DNA from: Candidatus Halocynthiibacter alkanivorans
GTDB lineage: Bacteria; Pseudomonadota; Alphaproteobacteria; Rhodobacterales; Rhodobacteraceae
NCBI RefSeq assembly: GCF_003333265.1
Contig: NZ_QOLB01000062.1
Coordinates: 1-64,000, forward strand
Direction: 5' to 3'
Length of the DNA stretch: 64,000 nucleotides
Position 1 is the first letter of the stretch, and each line of letters opens with the position of its first letter. This document shows positions 17,427-26,254 of this stretch, in pieces. The notes under the pieces were generated by a model, which worked only from the letters and a program-made list of their open reading frames with translations, had not been told where the DNA came from and ran no database searches. The position numbers and the translations under genes were made by a program.

Positions 17427-18406
17427 GCAAAGTCTGTATCTATGGCGCCGGCGCGATTGGCGGCTATCTGGGGGCCAAACTGGCACAGGCAGAGGCGGGC
17501 GTCTCGCTGATCGCGCGCGGGCCGCACTTAAAGGCGATCCGGGACAATGGGCTGACGCTGGTTGAGGGCGATGAACGCAGCACCCATCAGGTGACCGCGA
17601 CCGACAACCCCGCCGAGCTGGGGGTGCAGGATTTTGTCATCGTGACGTTGAAGGCGCATTCTTTGCCGATGATTGTTGAGCCCATTCAGCATCTTCTGGG
17701 GCCGGACACTGCGGTGGTGTTTGCCGTAAACGGCGTGCCCTGGTGGTATTTCCACGGCCTTGAGGGCGAATGGGCGGGGCGGCAGCTTGAAACGGTTGAT
17801 CCCGGTGGCGTGCTTTGGAGTGGTATCGGACCGGAGCGTGCGATTGGCTGTGTGGTGCATCCGGCGGCTGAAATCACCGCGCCCGGGGTTGTCGAGCACC
17901 GTTCGGGCAACCGATTTTCACTGGGGGAGCCCGACGGGTCCCGTAGTGAGAGGGTACTGGCGCTCTCGCAGCTGATGACTGCGGCGGGATTGAAAGCCCC
18001 GGTAAGGCCGCGATTGCGTGATGAAATCTGGATAAAAATTTGGGGCAATGCCTCGCTGAATCCGATCAGCGCCTTGACCGGCGCGACGCTTGAGCAGATG
18101 ACCAGCGACCCGGCGACACTTTCGATCCTGCGCGGAATTATGGAAGAAGTGCAGGCGGTTGGTGAAACTCTTGGGGCGCGCTTTGCGGTCAATATCGACA
18201 AACGCATTGCTGGCGCCGCCGCCGTTGGCGCCCATCGTACCAGCATGTTGCAGGATCTGGATCAGGGCCGGCCGATGGAGATCGACGCGTTGGTCACGGC
18301 GGTGCAGGAATTGGGGCGCATGGCTGGGGTGGCGACACCCACGCTGGACACCGTGCTTGGGCTGGTGCAGCAAAAAGCCCGGCTGGCGGGATGTTATCAG
18401 GGCTGA
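17423..18406 (+). CDS. 2-dehydropantoate 2-reductase family (PanE/ApbA)
   Basis: 327 residues with an N-terminal Rossmann site GAGAIGG (8-14), the family Lys in VTLKAHSLP, and the C-terminal helical domain with EIWIKIWGNASLNPISALTGATLEQM. True PanE makes pantoate, but many paralogues in catabolic operons reduce other 2-oxo acids. Its place at the end of this operon, translationally coupled (ATGA) to the CoA ligase, favours a pathway-specific ketoreductase over vitamin synthesis. Confidence 0.8.
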   Translation: MSKVCIYGAGAIGGYLGAKLAQAEAGVSLIARGPHLKAIRDNGLTLVEGDERSTHQVTATDNPAELGVQDFVIVTLKAHSLPMIVEPIQHLLGPDTAVVFAVNGVPWWYFHGLEGEWAGRQLETVDPGGVLWSGIGPERAIGCVVHPAAEITAPGVVEHRSGNRFSLGEPDGSRSERVLALSQLMTAAGLKAPVRPRLRDEIWIKIWGNASLNPISALTGATLEQMTSDPATLSILRGIMEEVQAVGETLGARFAVNIDKRIAGAAAVGAHRTSMLQDLDQGRPMEIDALVTAVQELGRMAGVATPTLDTVLGLVQQKARLAGCYQG

Positions 18407-18785
18407 GCGGTGGCGTTTGGTGCCAGGCGGCTCACTGTTCTGGGCGCAGGCGCCATACTCGCGGCAGGGCGTGAAAGCAGCGCTGTACTTCGAGGTATAA
18501 TACCTGGGCATGTCCACAATTGGTCCCAGAAGACTTAGTGACCCAAACAATGTTTCGATACGAGGCCGCGTCTGACCTTGGGGAGGTGCGAAGCGCCTTC
18601 CCGTGGGGAAGGTCAGGCGCGGCCCGGCGGTGCCGGGCCAAATAAATTCAAGATCAGATTTGCGCGGTAATTCTGACCAAATTCCTTTGCGGACACAGCG
18701 TAATATTTGCGTGCCACACCAGTTTGCATTGCACCAGGGCTGTCAGATCCCTACTGATCTGACGATAAGGTTTTGGAGGGGTTAC
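18407..18785. other. Intergenic, 379 bp
   Basis: No convincing gene. A perfect 8-bp stem with a 3-base loop, GGCCCGGC-GGT-GCCGGGCC (18621-18639), is followed by AAATAAATT rather than a T-run, so it is at best a weak terminator of the upstream operon. The rest probably holds the promoter of the Gfo/Idh gene. Confidence 0.5.
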
Positions 18786-19772
18786 ATGCTGCGTTGGGGA
18801 ATTCTGGGCACTGGCTTCATATCCAATGCTGTCGTACAGGCCATTCAGCAGAGCGATGGCTCTGAAGTCAAAACAATTGCTGGCAGAAATGCGGAGGCGC
18901 TGGACAGTTTCCAGCAACAATATGGCATCGCCAACCAGGCGACCGGATATCAGTCGCTGCTGCAAGACCCTGAAATTGATGTGATTTATATCGGTCTGCC
19001 CAACCACGTGCATCATACGGTGACGATGGACGCTGCAGAGCACGGCAAGGCGGTTTTGTCGGAAAAGTCGCTGTCGGTCACCATGGAGCAGGCGCATGCG
19101 CTGGTAGACGCGGTGCAAAAGAACGGCACGTTCTTTGTCGAAGGGATTATGTATCTGGCGCATCCGTTGTACCGCAGGTTGCTTGAGATCCTGGGCGACG
19201 GGCGGCTGGGGGACTTGCGGGCGGTAAACGGATTTTATGCGGCTGACATCTGGCAGTTTGCCAATCCGGCCGGCAGGGGCACTCTGTATAACCTGGGCTG
19301 TTATCCGGTGTCTCTTATGCATCTGGTGGTGCAGGCCATGTGCGGCGAGGATATGTTTTCAACCGGGCAGCTGAGCGGCTCCGGCAATGTATCGCCCCAT
19401 GACGGCACCGTCTGTGATGCCGCTGTGACCGTGCGGTTTGACAACGGGGTTTTGGCCAGCCTGCAGTCCACAGACAGCTATGGCATGGCGCATGCATTTT
19501 CGATTTCCGGCGACAACGGCGTTCTGCGCTTTGTAAGCAACCCGTGGCTGCCGGTTGCCGGGCGCAATCACTTGCAATGGTGCCCCTATGAGGGAGCGAT
19601 TGAGGACATCTTTGTTGAGAGCGAGTATGACGCGTTCTACCACCAGGTCCGGATGGTAGAGGCGTGCCTGGCACAGGGGCGTCTTGAGGCGGAACGGCCG
19701 TCGCCGCGGCTAAAGGACTCTCTGGAAATAATGGCGTTTCTGACCGAGTGGGAAGCGCTCTGCCTCAGCTGA
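18786..19772 (+). CDS. Gfo/Idh/MocA family oxidoreductase
   Basis: 328 residues. The N-terminal Rossmann domain starts WGILGTGFISNAVV, the family EKP motif appears as EKSLS near 98, and the C-terminal alpha/beta domain has NLGCYPVSLMHLVVQAM. The ATG at 18786 is preceded by GGAGGGG; an upstream extension to 18603 has no site. These NAD(P) enzymes oxidise or reduce sugars, inositols or similar polyols. It is separated from the FAH operon by 379 bp and may be an independent unit. Confidence 0.85.
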   Translation: MLRWGILGTGFISNAVVQAIQQSDGSEVKTIAGRNAEALDSFQQQYGIANQATGYQSLLQDPEIDVIYIGLPNHVHHTVTMDAAEHGKAVLSEKSLSVTMEQAHALVDAVQKNGTFFVEGIMYLAHPLYRRLLEILGDGRLGDLRAVNGFYAADIWQFANPAGRGTLYNLGCYPVSLMHLVVQAMCGEDMFSTGQLSGSGNVSPHDGTVCDAAVTVRFDNGVLASLQSTDSYGMAHAFSISGDNGVLRFVSNPWLPVAGRNHLQWCPYEGAIEDIFVESEYDAFYHQVRMVEACLAQGRLEAERPSPRLKDSLEIMAFLTEWEALCLS

Positions 19773-20093
19773 GCTGCCGCGCGCACTGAGCGGAGGGCGG
19801 CCTTGCAGGACGCCGCCTGAGTTGGACCGGCACCAGGATGCAGGGGGCGCGTTTCAAGTGCCGGGTTTCATATGTCGTTTTTCATATGTCGTTTTTCCGG
19901 CGTCGCGATTGCGGCGTAACGCCGGGTCGACATGCGCAGTTGGAGATTGGAGTAAATGTGGCAGAGAGCTGCGTGCTCGATCTGACCTGAAAGTCTTGTC
20001 GTGACACCAGAAATGGCTGTGTCAGTTCGTAATCTTCATTCTTTATGTGATCCGGCCAGAAGGCCCAGCCGGATCCGTTTTCAAAAAGCAGGC
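19773..20093. other. Intergenic, 321 bp, with a 14-bp tandem duplication
   Basis: Convergent gene ends. CATATGTCGTTTTT is repeated exactly in tandem at 19869-19882 and 19883-19896. A hairpin GATCCGG...CCGGATC (20049-20055 with 20069-20075) followed by CGTTTT may terminate plus-strand transcription. No gene seen. Confidence 0.5.
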
Positions 20094-21293
20094 TTACATT
20101 TCCATCGCCATGCCAGGTGTGGACATCTGACCCATCATGCCCATTTGCATGTGATAGGGCAGCATGCACATGAACATCCAGGTGCCGGCCTGCTGCACTT
20201 CCAGAACGAAAGTGAAGTCGCCGCCTGGCAGCACCAGCGCTTGTTCAAACAGGGCTTCGTGTTCGAACAGGCTCCAGTCCGCCCGGGTCGCCCGGTATTT
20301 GACCGCTTCCATCAGAGCCATGTTCATGAACATGAACTCATGCGGGATCTGGCCACCGTTTTTGACGTTGAACCTGATGCGCTCGCCGACGTTGACGTCG
20401 AGTGTCATCTCGGAAAAACCCCATTCGGTCATGGTCAGGTTGATTTCACGGTCAAAAGCGCCGTCATTGGTGATCAGGAGACCACCGGCTGGCTCTGCCA
20501 TTTCATCATCGTCGTCATCCATCTCCATAGCCTCAGAACCCATCGCCATGTTCATGCCGCTGCTTTCGCCGCCCATGCTCATGGAATCGGAGTCTGCCGC
20601 CATGTTCATGGTTCCGCTGTCGCTGCCCATGTTCATCGCGCCGGAGTCAGCCGCCATGTTCATGGTGCCGCCGTCGCTGCCCATAGTCATGGCACCGGAG
20701 TCTGCCGCCATGTTCATGGTTCCGCTGTCGCTGCCCATGTTCATGGCACCGGAGTCTGCCGCCATGTTCATGGAGCCACTGTCGCTGCCCATATTCATCG
20801 CCCCGGAGTCCGCCGCCATGTTCATGGATCCGCTGTCGCTGCCCATGTTCATCGCGCCGGAGTCAGCCGCCATGTTCATGGTTCCGCTGTCGCTGCCCAT
20901 GTTCATGGCACCGGAGTCTGCCGCCATGTTCATGGAGCCGCTGTCGCTGCCCATGTTCATCGCGCCGGAGTCCGGCGCCATGTTCATGCTGCCGCTGTCG
21001 CCGTCCAATTTCATGGGGGCGGCGCCATCAGACATGTCCATGCCGCCCATATCCATGGACTCCATGGCCGCTTCGAGCATCATTTCGTCCATGGCCGGAA
21101 CGTCAAAGATGCCTTCTTCGGCAGCTTCATTTTCCTCCAGGTTCAGAGAGGCAGGCACAAAGCCTTTTTCCCGGAACCCGACCAGCAGGCTTTCAGAAGG
21201 TGGCAGTTGGGTTTCGGGCCCAACCCCAACGGTGGTGAGCCAGCCGACCACAACAGTCGAAATCACTCCCAGGATTACAAAAAATCTGATCAT
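20094..21293 (-). CDS. Membrane-anchored cupredoxin with 18 methionine-rich nonapeptide repeats
   Basis: 399 residues. One N-terminal membrane helix (about 4-20) is followed by an acidic/Met linker, then residues 98-258 form 18 units of about 9 residues with the pattern D-S-G-x-M-N-M-(G-S or A-A), then an acidic DDDDDEM stretch and a C-terminal cupredoxin domain (about 275-399). Type-1 copper ligands are visible as His318 (IPHEF), Cys376, His381 and Met386. The domain also carries an unusual Met-rich tail (QMGMMGQMSTPGMAMEM). It lies 12 bp after the ba3-like oxidase subunit I with its own AAGGAG site, so it is co-transcribed. I infer a periplasm-facing electron donor and/or Cu(I) store for the oxidase; no named family is recognised for the repeats. 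Confidence 0.8.
   Translation of the reverse strand: MIRFFVILGVISTVVVGWLTTVGVGPETQLPPSESLLVGFREKGFVPASLNLEENEAAEEGIFDVPAMDEMMLEAAMESMDMGGMDMSDGAAPMKLDGDSGSMNMAPDSGAMNMGSDSGSMNMAADSGAMNMGSDSGTMNMAADSGAMNMGSDSGSMNMAADSGAMNMGSDSGSMNMAADSGAMNMGSDSGTMNMAADSGAMTMGSDGGTMNMAADSGAMNMGSDSGTMNMAADSDSMSMGGESSGMNMAMGSEAMEMDDDDDEMAEPAGGLLITNDGAFDREINLTMTEWGFSEMTLDVNVGERIRFNVKNGGQIPHEFMFMNMALMEAVKYRATRADWSLFEHEALFEQALVLPGGDFTFVLEVQQAGTWMFMCMLPYHMQMGMMGQMSTPGMAMEM
20520..21002 (-). repeat. Tandem 54-bp coding repeats (27-bp half-units)
   Basis: Eighteen 27-bp units, mostly paired as 54-bp copies, encode the DSGxMNM repeats of the cupredoxin gene. Several copies are nearly identical at DNA level, including synonymous positions, which suggests recent expansion and possible length variation between strains. 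Confidence 0.85.
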
Positions 21294-21305
21294 TTCTGAT
21301 GCTCC

Positions 21306-22901
21306 TTATTCTGCAGGCGCGGCTGAGGAACCAGCAGGCGCTTCTGCCGGATTATTGAGGTCATGGATGACAGGCCATGGATCGTCCGCGGCCACTTTGC
21401 CGTATTTGGCGCTCCAGGCGATGTTGAAGATGAAGGCAAGGAAGCCGGCACCAACCAGATAACCACCAACGGTGATCATCATCTGGGCTTCTGCCCAGCC
21501 GGGAATGTCGAGGTAGTCGTAAACCCAGCGCGGGAAGTAGAGGTAGCCCGCGATGCCCATGCCGGTGATCTTCAGGAACAGACCGATCTGCCAGGACCAG
21601 AAGTGGAAGTTGCCCAGTTTCTGGTTGAACATACGGCCGGTGAAATACGGGTAGAGGAAGTAGAAACCCGCAATTCCCATCTGCGCCGTAAAGCCGACAA
21701 ACATCGCGTGGAAGTGGGCCGGGATCCAGTAGGTGTTGTGGATGAAATCACTGTCCGGTGCGATCTGAGCGTTCAGGAAGGCTGTTGCGCCGCCGTAAAC
21801 GATGAAGGCAATCGACATCACCATGAACTTAAACGGAACCGCGCGGCGCGCTGAATCCGGGATCGGGCTCATGAACAGCGTCGAAATCCAGTTGAACACG
21901 TGCAGCACCGAAGGGATGAACACCAGCATGGTCAGGATCTGAATGAAACGCTGATAATCGCCGGAAATGGTGTAGAGCGGCTGAAAGTGGTGCGGGCCGA
22001 TGGGCATCGCGCCGAGCGTCAGCAGGACAAAAGCGACAACACCAGACCAGTGGCTCCACATATTGTGGCCCAGAAGGCGGGGCATCAGCGTGTAGATGAC
22101 CGCGATCGCAGGTACAAACGGCAGGTAGACGGCCGGGTGACCATAGGTCCAGAACACATAAAGGAAGAACTGAACCGAACCACCACGGGAGGGGTCAAAA
22201 TATGCGATTTCGCGCCACATAGACCAATCCGACAGCAAGCCGTAACCGACAAAACCCAGCGGGAACACGGAGACCATGAACAACAGGCCGATACAGCCGG
22301 ATGCCCAGGCCAACAATGGCGCCTTTTTGTAGCCGCCCTTGAAGGAGATCGCATTGCGGAACAAGACCGCGCCGGCAAGGAATTCGGACACCGCCACCAG
22401 GATGATGCCGACATAGCCCATCCAGATTGAGGGGTTGCCGGTCCGCGTCGCCATGGGCGCATAAGCGGTCCAGGTGAAGTCCGGACGCCCGATGACCAGC
22501 AGCAGCGCGGCTGCGATCAGGACCCAGTAACTGGCCTGTGCGGCCGGTGCCCAGAGCAGCCGGTCATTGCCGAGCACTTTGGGCAGCAGGTAGTAATTGA
22601 TCGATACCACGAAGGGGATCAGAAAGCCGAACACCATGAACATGCCGTGCAGGGTCATCAGCGTCATATAGACTTTGGCACCGAGGAACTGCTCACCTGG
22701 GATTGCAAGTTCGGCCCGGAAGAACAGCGCGAACATACCGCCAAAGGCCAGCATGATCAGAGAGGTGAACATGCCTTTGAGCGCCAGATGCCGGTAGTCA
22801 TTAGAGAAGAAGATTTCTTTGACCGACATATCGCCGATCAGATTGCGTGGACGCCAGTGCGCGGCATGGCCGGCGTCTGGCTGGTACATTTCCTGGGACA
22901 T
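21306..22901 (-). CDS. ba3-like heme-copper oxidase subunit I
   Basis: 531 residues, about 12 membrane helices. All six metal-ligand histidines are visible: His85 and His398 for the low-spin heme, His396 for the active-site heme, and His255, His304 and His305 for CuB. Tyr259 is placed for the His-Tyr crosslink (GHPAVY). The Glu of the A-type HPEVY motif is Ala here, and the HH region reads MPIGPHHFQP, closer to B-family (ba3) oxidases. It reduces O2 to water at the inner membrane. The start is set at 22901 by a TGATG overlap with the subunit II stop and an AGGAGG site. Confidence 0.88.
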   Translation of the reverse strand: MSQEMYQPDAGHAAHWRPRNLIGDMSVKEIFFSNDYRHLALKGMFTSLIMLAFGGMFALFFRAELAIPGEQFLGAKVYMTLMTLHGMFMVFGFLIPFVVSINYYLLPKVLGNDRLLWAPAAQASYWVLIAAALLLVIGRPDFTWTAYAPMATRTGNPSIWMGYVGIILVAVSEFLAGAVLFRNAISFKGGYKKAPLLAWASGCIGLLFMVSVFPLGFVGYGLLSDWSMWREIAYFDPSRGGSVQFFLYVFWTYGHPAVYLPFVPAIAVIYTLMPRLLGHNMWSHWSGVVAFVLLTLGAMPIGPHHFQPLYTISGDYQRFIQILTMLVFIPSVLHVFNWISTLFMSPIPDSARRAVPFKFMVMSIAFIVYGGATAFLNAQIAPDSDFIHNTYWIPAHFHAMFVGFTAQMGIAGFYFLYPYFTGRMFNQKLGNFHFWSWQIGLFLKITGMGIAGYLYFPRWVYDYLDIPGWAEAQMMITVGGYLVGAGFLAFIFNIAWSAKYGKVAADDPWPVIHDLNNPAEAPAGSSAAPAE

Positions 22902-23530
22902 CAGGCTTTGCCTCCTGTGCTGCTGAGTGCGGCAGTCTGTGCGGGCTCTTCGACAACGAGCCATGCTTTCATCTGAGCGTGGCCTACACCGCAGTAGTTC
23001 ACACACTGGATCAGGTATTTGCCGGGTTCATCGGGCGCTTTGATCCAGATCTCGCGTTTGTCGTCGGGGTCGATCTCGGCGGTGATCTGTGCCACCGGGA
23101 TATTGAACCCGTGGATCACATCATTGCTGACGATCTTGAACAGGACTTTTTCGCCCGGTTTCACGATCGCCGCATTGCGGCTGATCTCATCGTCTTCATT
23201 GATGAAGGCAAAGCCCCATTGAAAGGCAATTGTGGTATAGACCCGGTCAAAAGCGTCTTCGCCTTCGCCGGTGTAGTTGCCGGACACCATCTTTTCTTCC
23301 GCGTTCAGGTTTTCCTGATAGGCCGAATAGGTGGTGAAGCTGCTCAGGTCGCCAAAATAGGCCAGCGCGATCATGACGCCGACAAATACAAATTCGACAG
23401 TGTAGCTTGGCTTCCAGCGCCGTTTCATCAGAACGGCCGCCAGAAGCATGACCATCCCGAGGATTGTAAAGGAGGCCGTAATGGCCATCATGAGAGCTTG
23501 TGGCCCCCATATTCCCAATGCGTTTTCCAT
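22901..23530 (-). CDS. ba3-like cytochrome oxidase subunit II (CuA)
   Basis: 209 residues. There are two N-terminal membrane helices, then a periplasmic CuA cupredoxin domain with a full ligand set: His140 (IHGF), Cys176, Cys180, His184 and Met187. The loop CVNYCGVGH, with Asn where A-type subunits have Glu, resembles the Thermus ba3 form. GGAGAG lies 4 nt before the ATG at 23530; a longer upstream frame lacks a site. It takes electrons from a soluble or membrane cupredoxin or cytochrome. First gene of the operon with subunit I and the Met-rich cupredoxin. Confidence 0.88.
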   Translation of the reverse strand: MENALGIWGPQALMMAITASFTILGMVMLLAAVLMKRRWKPSYTVEFVFVGVMIALAYFGDLSSFTTYSAYQENLNAEEKMVSGNYTGEGEDAFDRVYTTIAFQWGFAFINEDDEISRNAAIVKPGEKVLFKIVSNDVIHGFNIPVAQITAEIDPDDKREIWIKAPDEPGKYLIQCVNYCGVGHAQMKAWLVVEEPAQTAALSSTGGKA

Positions 23531-23814
23531 GTTCTCTCCAATTGACGTCGCAGGTGCGTGATCCAACAAATCATGCTGGTGTGACGTGCAAAAACTGTGG
23601 TGATGACACCTGCCCGGAACGGGGAATGGGATGCTGTTGGACAGATCGCCGGGCAGACTGAGTGCTGTGTCCGACACGCTGGTTCGCGGGTCAGGCAATA
23701 AACGCCTGACGTCAAACGGGGTGTCGGCTTACGAGTGGCAGCTTCTCAGTCGGCACGTGCTCCCGGCACGTTCCGCCGGGACAGTCCCGGTAAACACATC
23801 GCTGCTGCCAAAGA

Positions 23815-24186
23815 TCAGGCGCGCGGTGGTTTTAACAGTGAAATTGGGATCTGAAGTCTGACGGAGTCGCCTGGTGTAGGAAAATCGACAAGGGACAGCC
23901 GCACGGCAAAGCCGGTTGTAAACGCGTGGCTTGCAAACCAATAGCCAAAACAGGCGGAATTCATCGACATGCGACAGGCATTTTTACTGGCGCAGCCTGC
24001 AAGAGAAACAGGCTGTTTGCTATGAGAACCGGTGGAAACCAGATCCTGAATCGCTTTGACACCGTCAACGGCCTGACTGGTCATCTGACCAGGCATCGCC
24101 ATTGTCCCGGGCGCAGCAACGACGCTGCGTGCAATCGTGCCGGTGAGCATGATCGACAGGATCAGGAGGTACACTGTGTGTCTCAT
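23815..24186 (-). CDS. Small exported protein, possibly copper-linked
   Basis: 123 residues with a probable signal peptide (about 1-24: TVYLLILSIMLTGTIARSVVAA) and a Met/Cys-containing mature part (GTMAMPGQM; CASKNACRMSMNSAC). It ends in the proline/arginine tail LLKPPRA seen in short DUF2946-like proteins that often accompany copper genes. No clear Shine-Dalgarno; a TATAAT box lies on the minus strand at 24230-24235. It is upstream of the copper-oxidase operon in the same direction, 284 bp away. Function unknown; a copper-related role is inferred from position and composition. Confidence 0.5.
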   Translation of the reverse strand: MRHTVYLLILSIMLTGTIARSVVAAPGTMAMPGQMTSQAVDGVKAIQDLVSTGSHSKQPVSLAGCASKNACRMSMNSACFGYWFASHAFTTGFAVRLSLVDFPTPGDSVRLQIPISLLKPPRA

Positions 24187-24414
24187 GGCGCAAAGGTATC
24201 TGACACATGCGACAAAGCCTAGCGGCTAAATTATAAAAGATGTGAAATGTTGTTTTCTCACAAACCCCTGGCGCCGTGTGGGGCCGGTCCCGCAATATGC
24301 AGGAGAGTTTGACGCAGTTACAAGTGTTTAGCGCAGACGGTCAATGTCAGACAGTAACGCGCCGGGACCAGGAGAAGCCGCAGCCTCGGCGCCAGCCCCG
24401 GCGCAACATTTGCC

Positions 24415-25914
24415 CTAGTCTTCTTCAACTTTGTAAAGCACCAGATTTTCCAGATACGCGATCAGCGCCAGTTTATCTTCAACACTGGCGGCGCGGAAAT
24501 CGTTTACCGAAGCCGCCGCTTCGCCACCATGCCAGGCAATCGCTTCGCCCAGCGTTGTGGCGCGCCCGTCATGCATATAGGGCGGGGTTGAGCCAACCCC
24601 CCAAAGTTCCTGGGTGATGAACTGGTTGGCAGCGATGCCTTTTTCAGCCACCGCTTCCGCAAGCGCCGGGCCCATATCGTGGCGTTTGAGGTCGCTGAAA
24701 AGCGCAACAATGCCGCGGCCCTGGTCGTCGGTCTGAAAATCACCCAGCCTCAGGACGCTGCCATCTTGCCGTTCAATCACGTTGTCCGGCAAGTCAGACG
24801 TCAGGTCAAAGGTGATCGCCAGTGCCGGGGAAAGACCAAGCGCCACCGGATCGGTTTTCGCCGGAAACAGCGCATCGCGGTATAGCGCGTTTTGGCTGGG
24901 TTCAGAATACACTGAATTCTCCAGCGTCATTTGCGGGATGTGACAGACATTACAGCCAGTGGAGGCGAATACCTGTGCGCCGCGGGCTATCTGCGTTGTT
25001 TCGCGCGCTGACAGCGCTTCAATCAGCCCCAGTCGCGCCAGTTCGACCCTGGTGACGGGCCGGGGTTGTGCCGCCTGATAGATGGTGAGCGCGGTGATGT
25101 CACCGACGCTGAGTTCATCCGCAACGCCGTCACCGTCGCCGTCTTGGCCCGGCCCGGTTATTTCAACCGCCTGCATGCCAAGCTCATTGTGGCCGGCGTC
25201 ACGCACAAAAGCGCGCACAGAGCCGGTCAGCCCTTTCCATTCCAGCGGTTTGAGCACCAGATCCGAGTCGATGCCATCAATGGCGGAGGTGATGACAAAG
25301 CCGTCGGGCTGGGCGATCAGGGTGCCAAAGGAGACGCCTTTGCTGACCAGGCTGATGGGCACGTCGGCGCCGGTTTCCTGTGCCTTGGCCAGGGCGGCGT
25401 CACGCTGTTGTTGCAACTCAGTGGTCATTTCCTCCGCCAGCAGTTGCAAGGCGCCAATGCCAAAGATATGCGGCGGCTGGCGGTTGATGAACTTGCTGAT
25501 ATCGCCGGTCATCTCTGGGTCGCGGATATTGTTTTGCGACACGTCGCCGGCACCGTCGCCAAAGGGAAGATTGTGGCAGGTGGCACAGCTTTGCGCATTG
25601 GGACCGGTAGACCGCGCGGGAAAGTGGGTGGCCCAGGCGCCCTCGGTGGTCAGGTCGGCGCGCGGCACCAGGGTAAATCGCTGGCCGTTGCCGACATTGG
25701 CGCCGCCGCCCTGCGCAGCGATAAAATTATGCTCAAAAAGTTCATCGCCGGCTTCAAAGGCAAAATCAAAGGCTTCTTGCGTTTTCCCCGCCGCGGTCAG
25801 CTGGTTGATTTCTGCCTGGGTGATGAACAGGTCTTCTGCGGCGAATAGTGGTGCGGCTAGTAGTGGTGTCGAGGTGCAAAGCAACGCGATTGCCACGCGT
25901 TTTACTGGTTGCAT
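24415..25914 (-). CDS. Di-heme c-type cytochrome (di-heme oxidoreductase / CcpA-MauG superfamily)
   Basis: 499 residues: a signal peptide (about 1-26), first heme site CATCH at 110-114 and second CNVCH at 321-325. Between them is a DGDGDGVAD loop (258-266), probably a calcium site, and near the C-terminus PPYMHDGRATTLGEAI, a di-heme peroxidase-type motif. The start at 25914 is set by AGGAGA six bases upstream. It is periplasmic, either a peroxidase-like or a thiol oxidoreductase-like (DUF1111) protein. Same orientation as the ba3-like operon, so it may serve the same redox or copper stress response, but this is inference. Confidence 0.82.
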   Translation of the reverse strand: MQPVKRVAIALLCTSTPLLAAPLFAAEDLFITQAEINQLTAAGKTQEAFDFAFEAGDELFEHNFIAAQGGGANVGNGQRFTLVPRADLTTEGAWATHFPARSTGPNAQSCATCHNLPFGDGAGDVSQNNIRDPEMTGDISKFINRQPPHIFGIGALQLLAEEMTTELQQQRDAALAKAQETGADVPISLVSKGVSFGTLIAQPDGFVITSAIDGIDSDLVLKPLEWKGLTGSVRAFVRDAGHNELGMQAVEITGPGQDGDGDGVADELSVGDITALTIYQAAQPRPVTRVELARLGLIEALSARETTQIARGAQVFASTGCNVCHIPQMTLENSVYSEPSQNALYRDALFPAKTDPVALGLSPALAITFDLTSDLPDNVIERQDGSVLRLGDFQTDDQGRGIVALFSDLKRHDMGPALAEAVAEKGIAANQFITQELWGVGSTPPYMHDGRATTLGEAIAWHGGEAAASVNDFRAASVEDKLALIAYLENLVLYKVEED

Positions 25915-26254
25915 AACCGGTCTCCTGTTGGTGGTTGGAGCAGGTTGAACGCTTGGGGCCGGCATTTCCGTCGCGGGAAGGTTGCGGGATGTTCAGAATT
26001 GCGCCCGGGACAGGCCTGATCTGGTGCCCGAAGTCGTCAGGATATGTTGTATGGGGGGGGGGCTGGACCGGGAGGCGGGTCATTTTCACCGGTTTTATCC
26101 GACAGATTTTTGCAGCTGACCAAAGACTGAGAGACGTGGCAAAGCGTTATCAATCATGGTGATCAGGAAGCGGCGCAGAGTGGGCACAGGTCGGAATTGA
26201 TTTGCGCCCGCGCCTGCAGCCCGGCAATGGTGCTGCAAGCGCGGGCACGGTTTG
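25915..26254. other. Intergenic, 340 bp, with a G10 tract
   Basis: Ten consecutive G at 26053-26062 (C10 on the strand of the di-heme gene, about 140 bp before its start). No gene visible. It holds the promoter side of the di-heme cytochrome and the 3' side of the cuyA-like gene. Confidence 0.6.

Noticed and set aside
20520-21002. CRISPR-like periodic repeats
   Set aside because: The repeats have no unique spacers, stay in frame, and encode a regular peptide.
20001-21462. Plus-strand frames opposite the Met-rich cupredoxin (His/Val repeats or Met/Phe repeats)
   Set aside because: They mirror the coding repeats of the real gene and lack ribosome-binding sites; the minus-strand frame has a membrane anchor, copper ligands and operon context.
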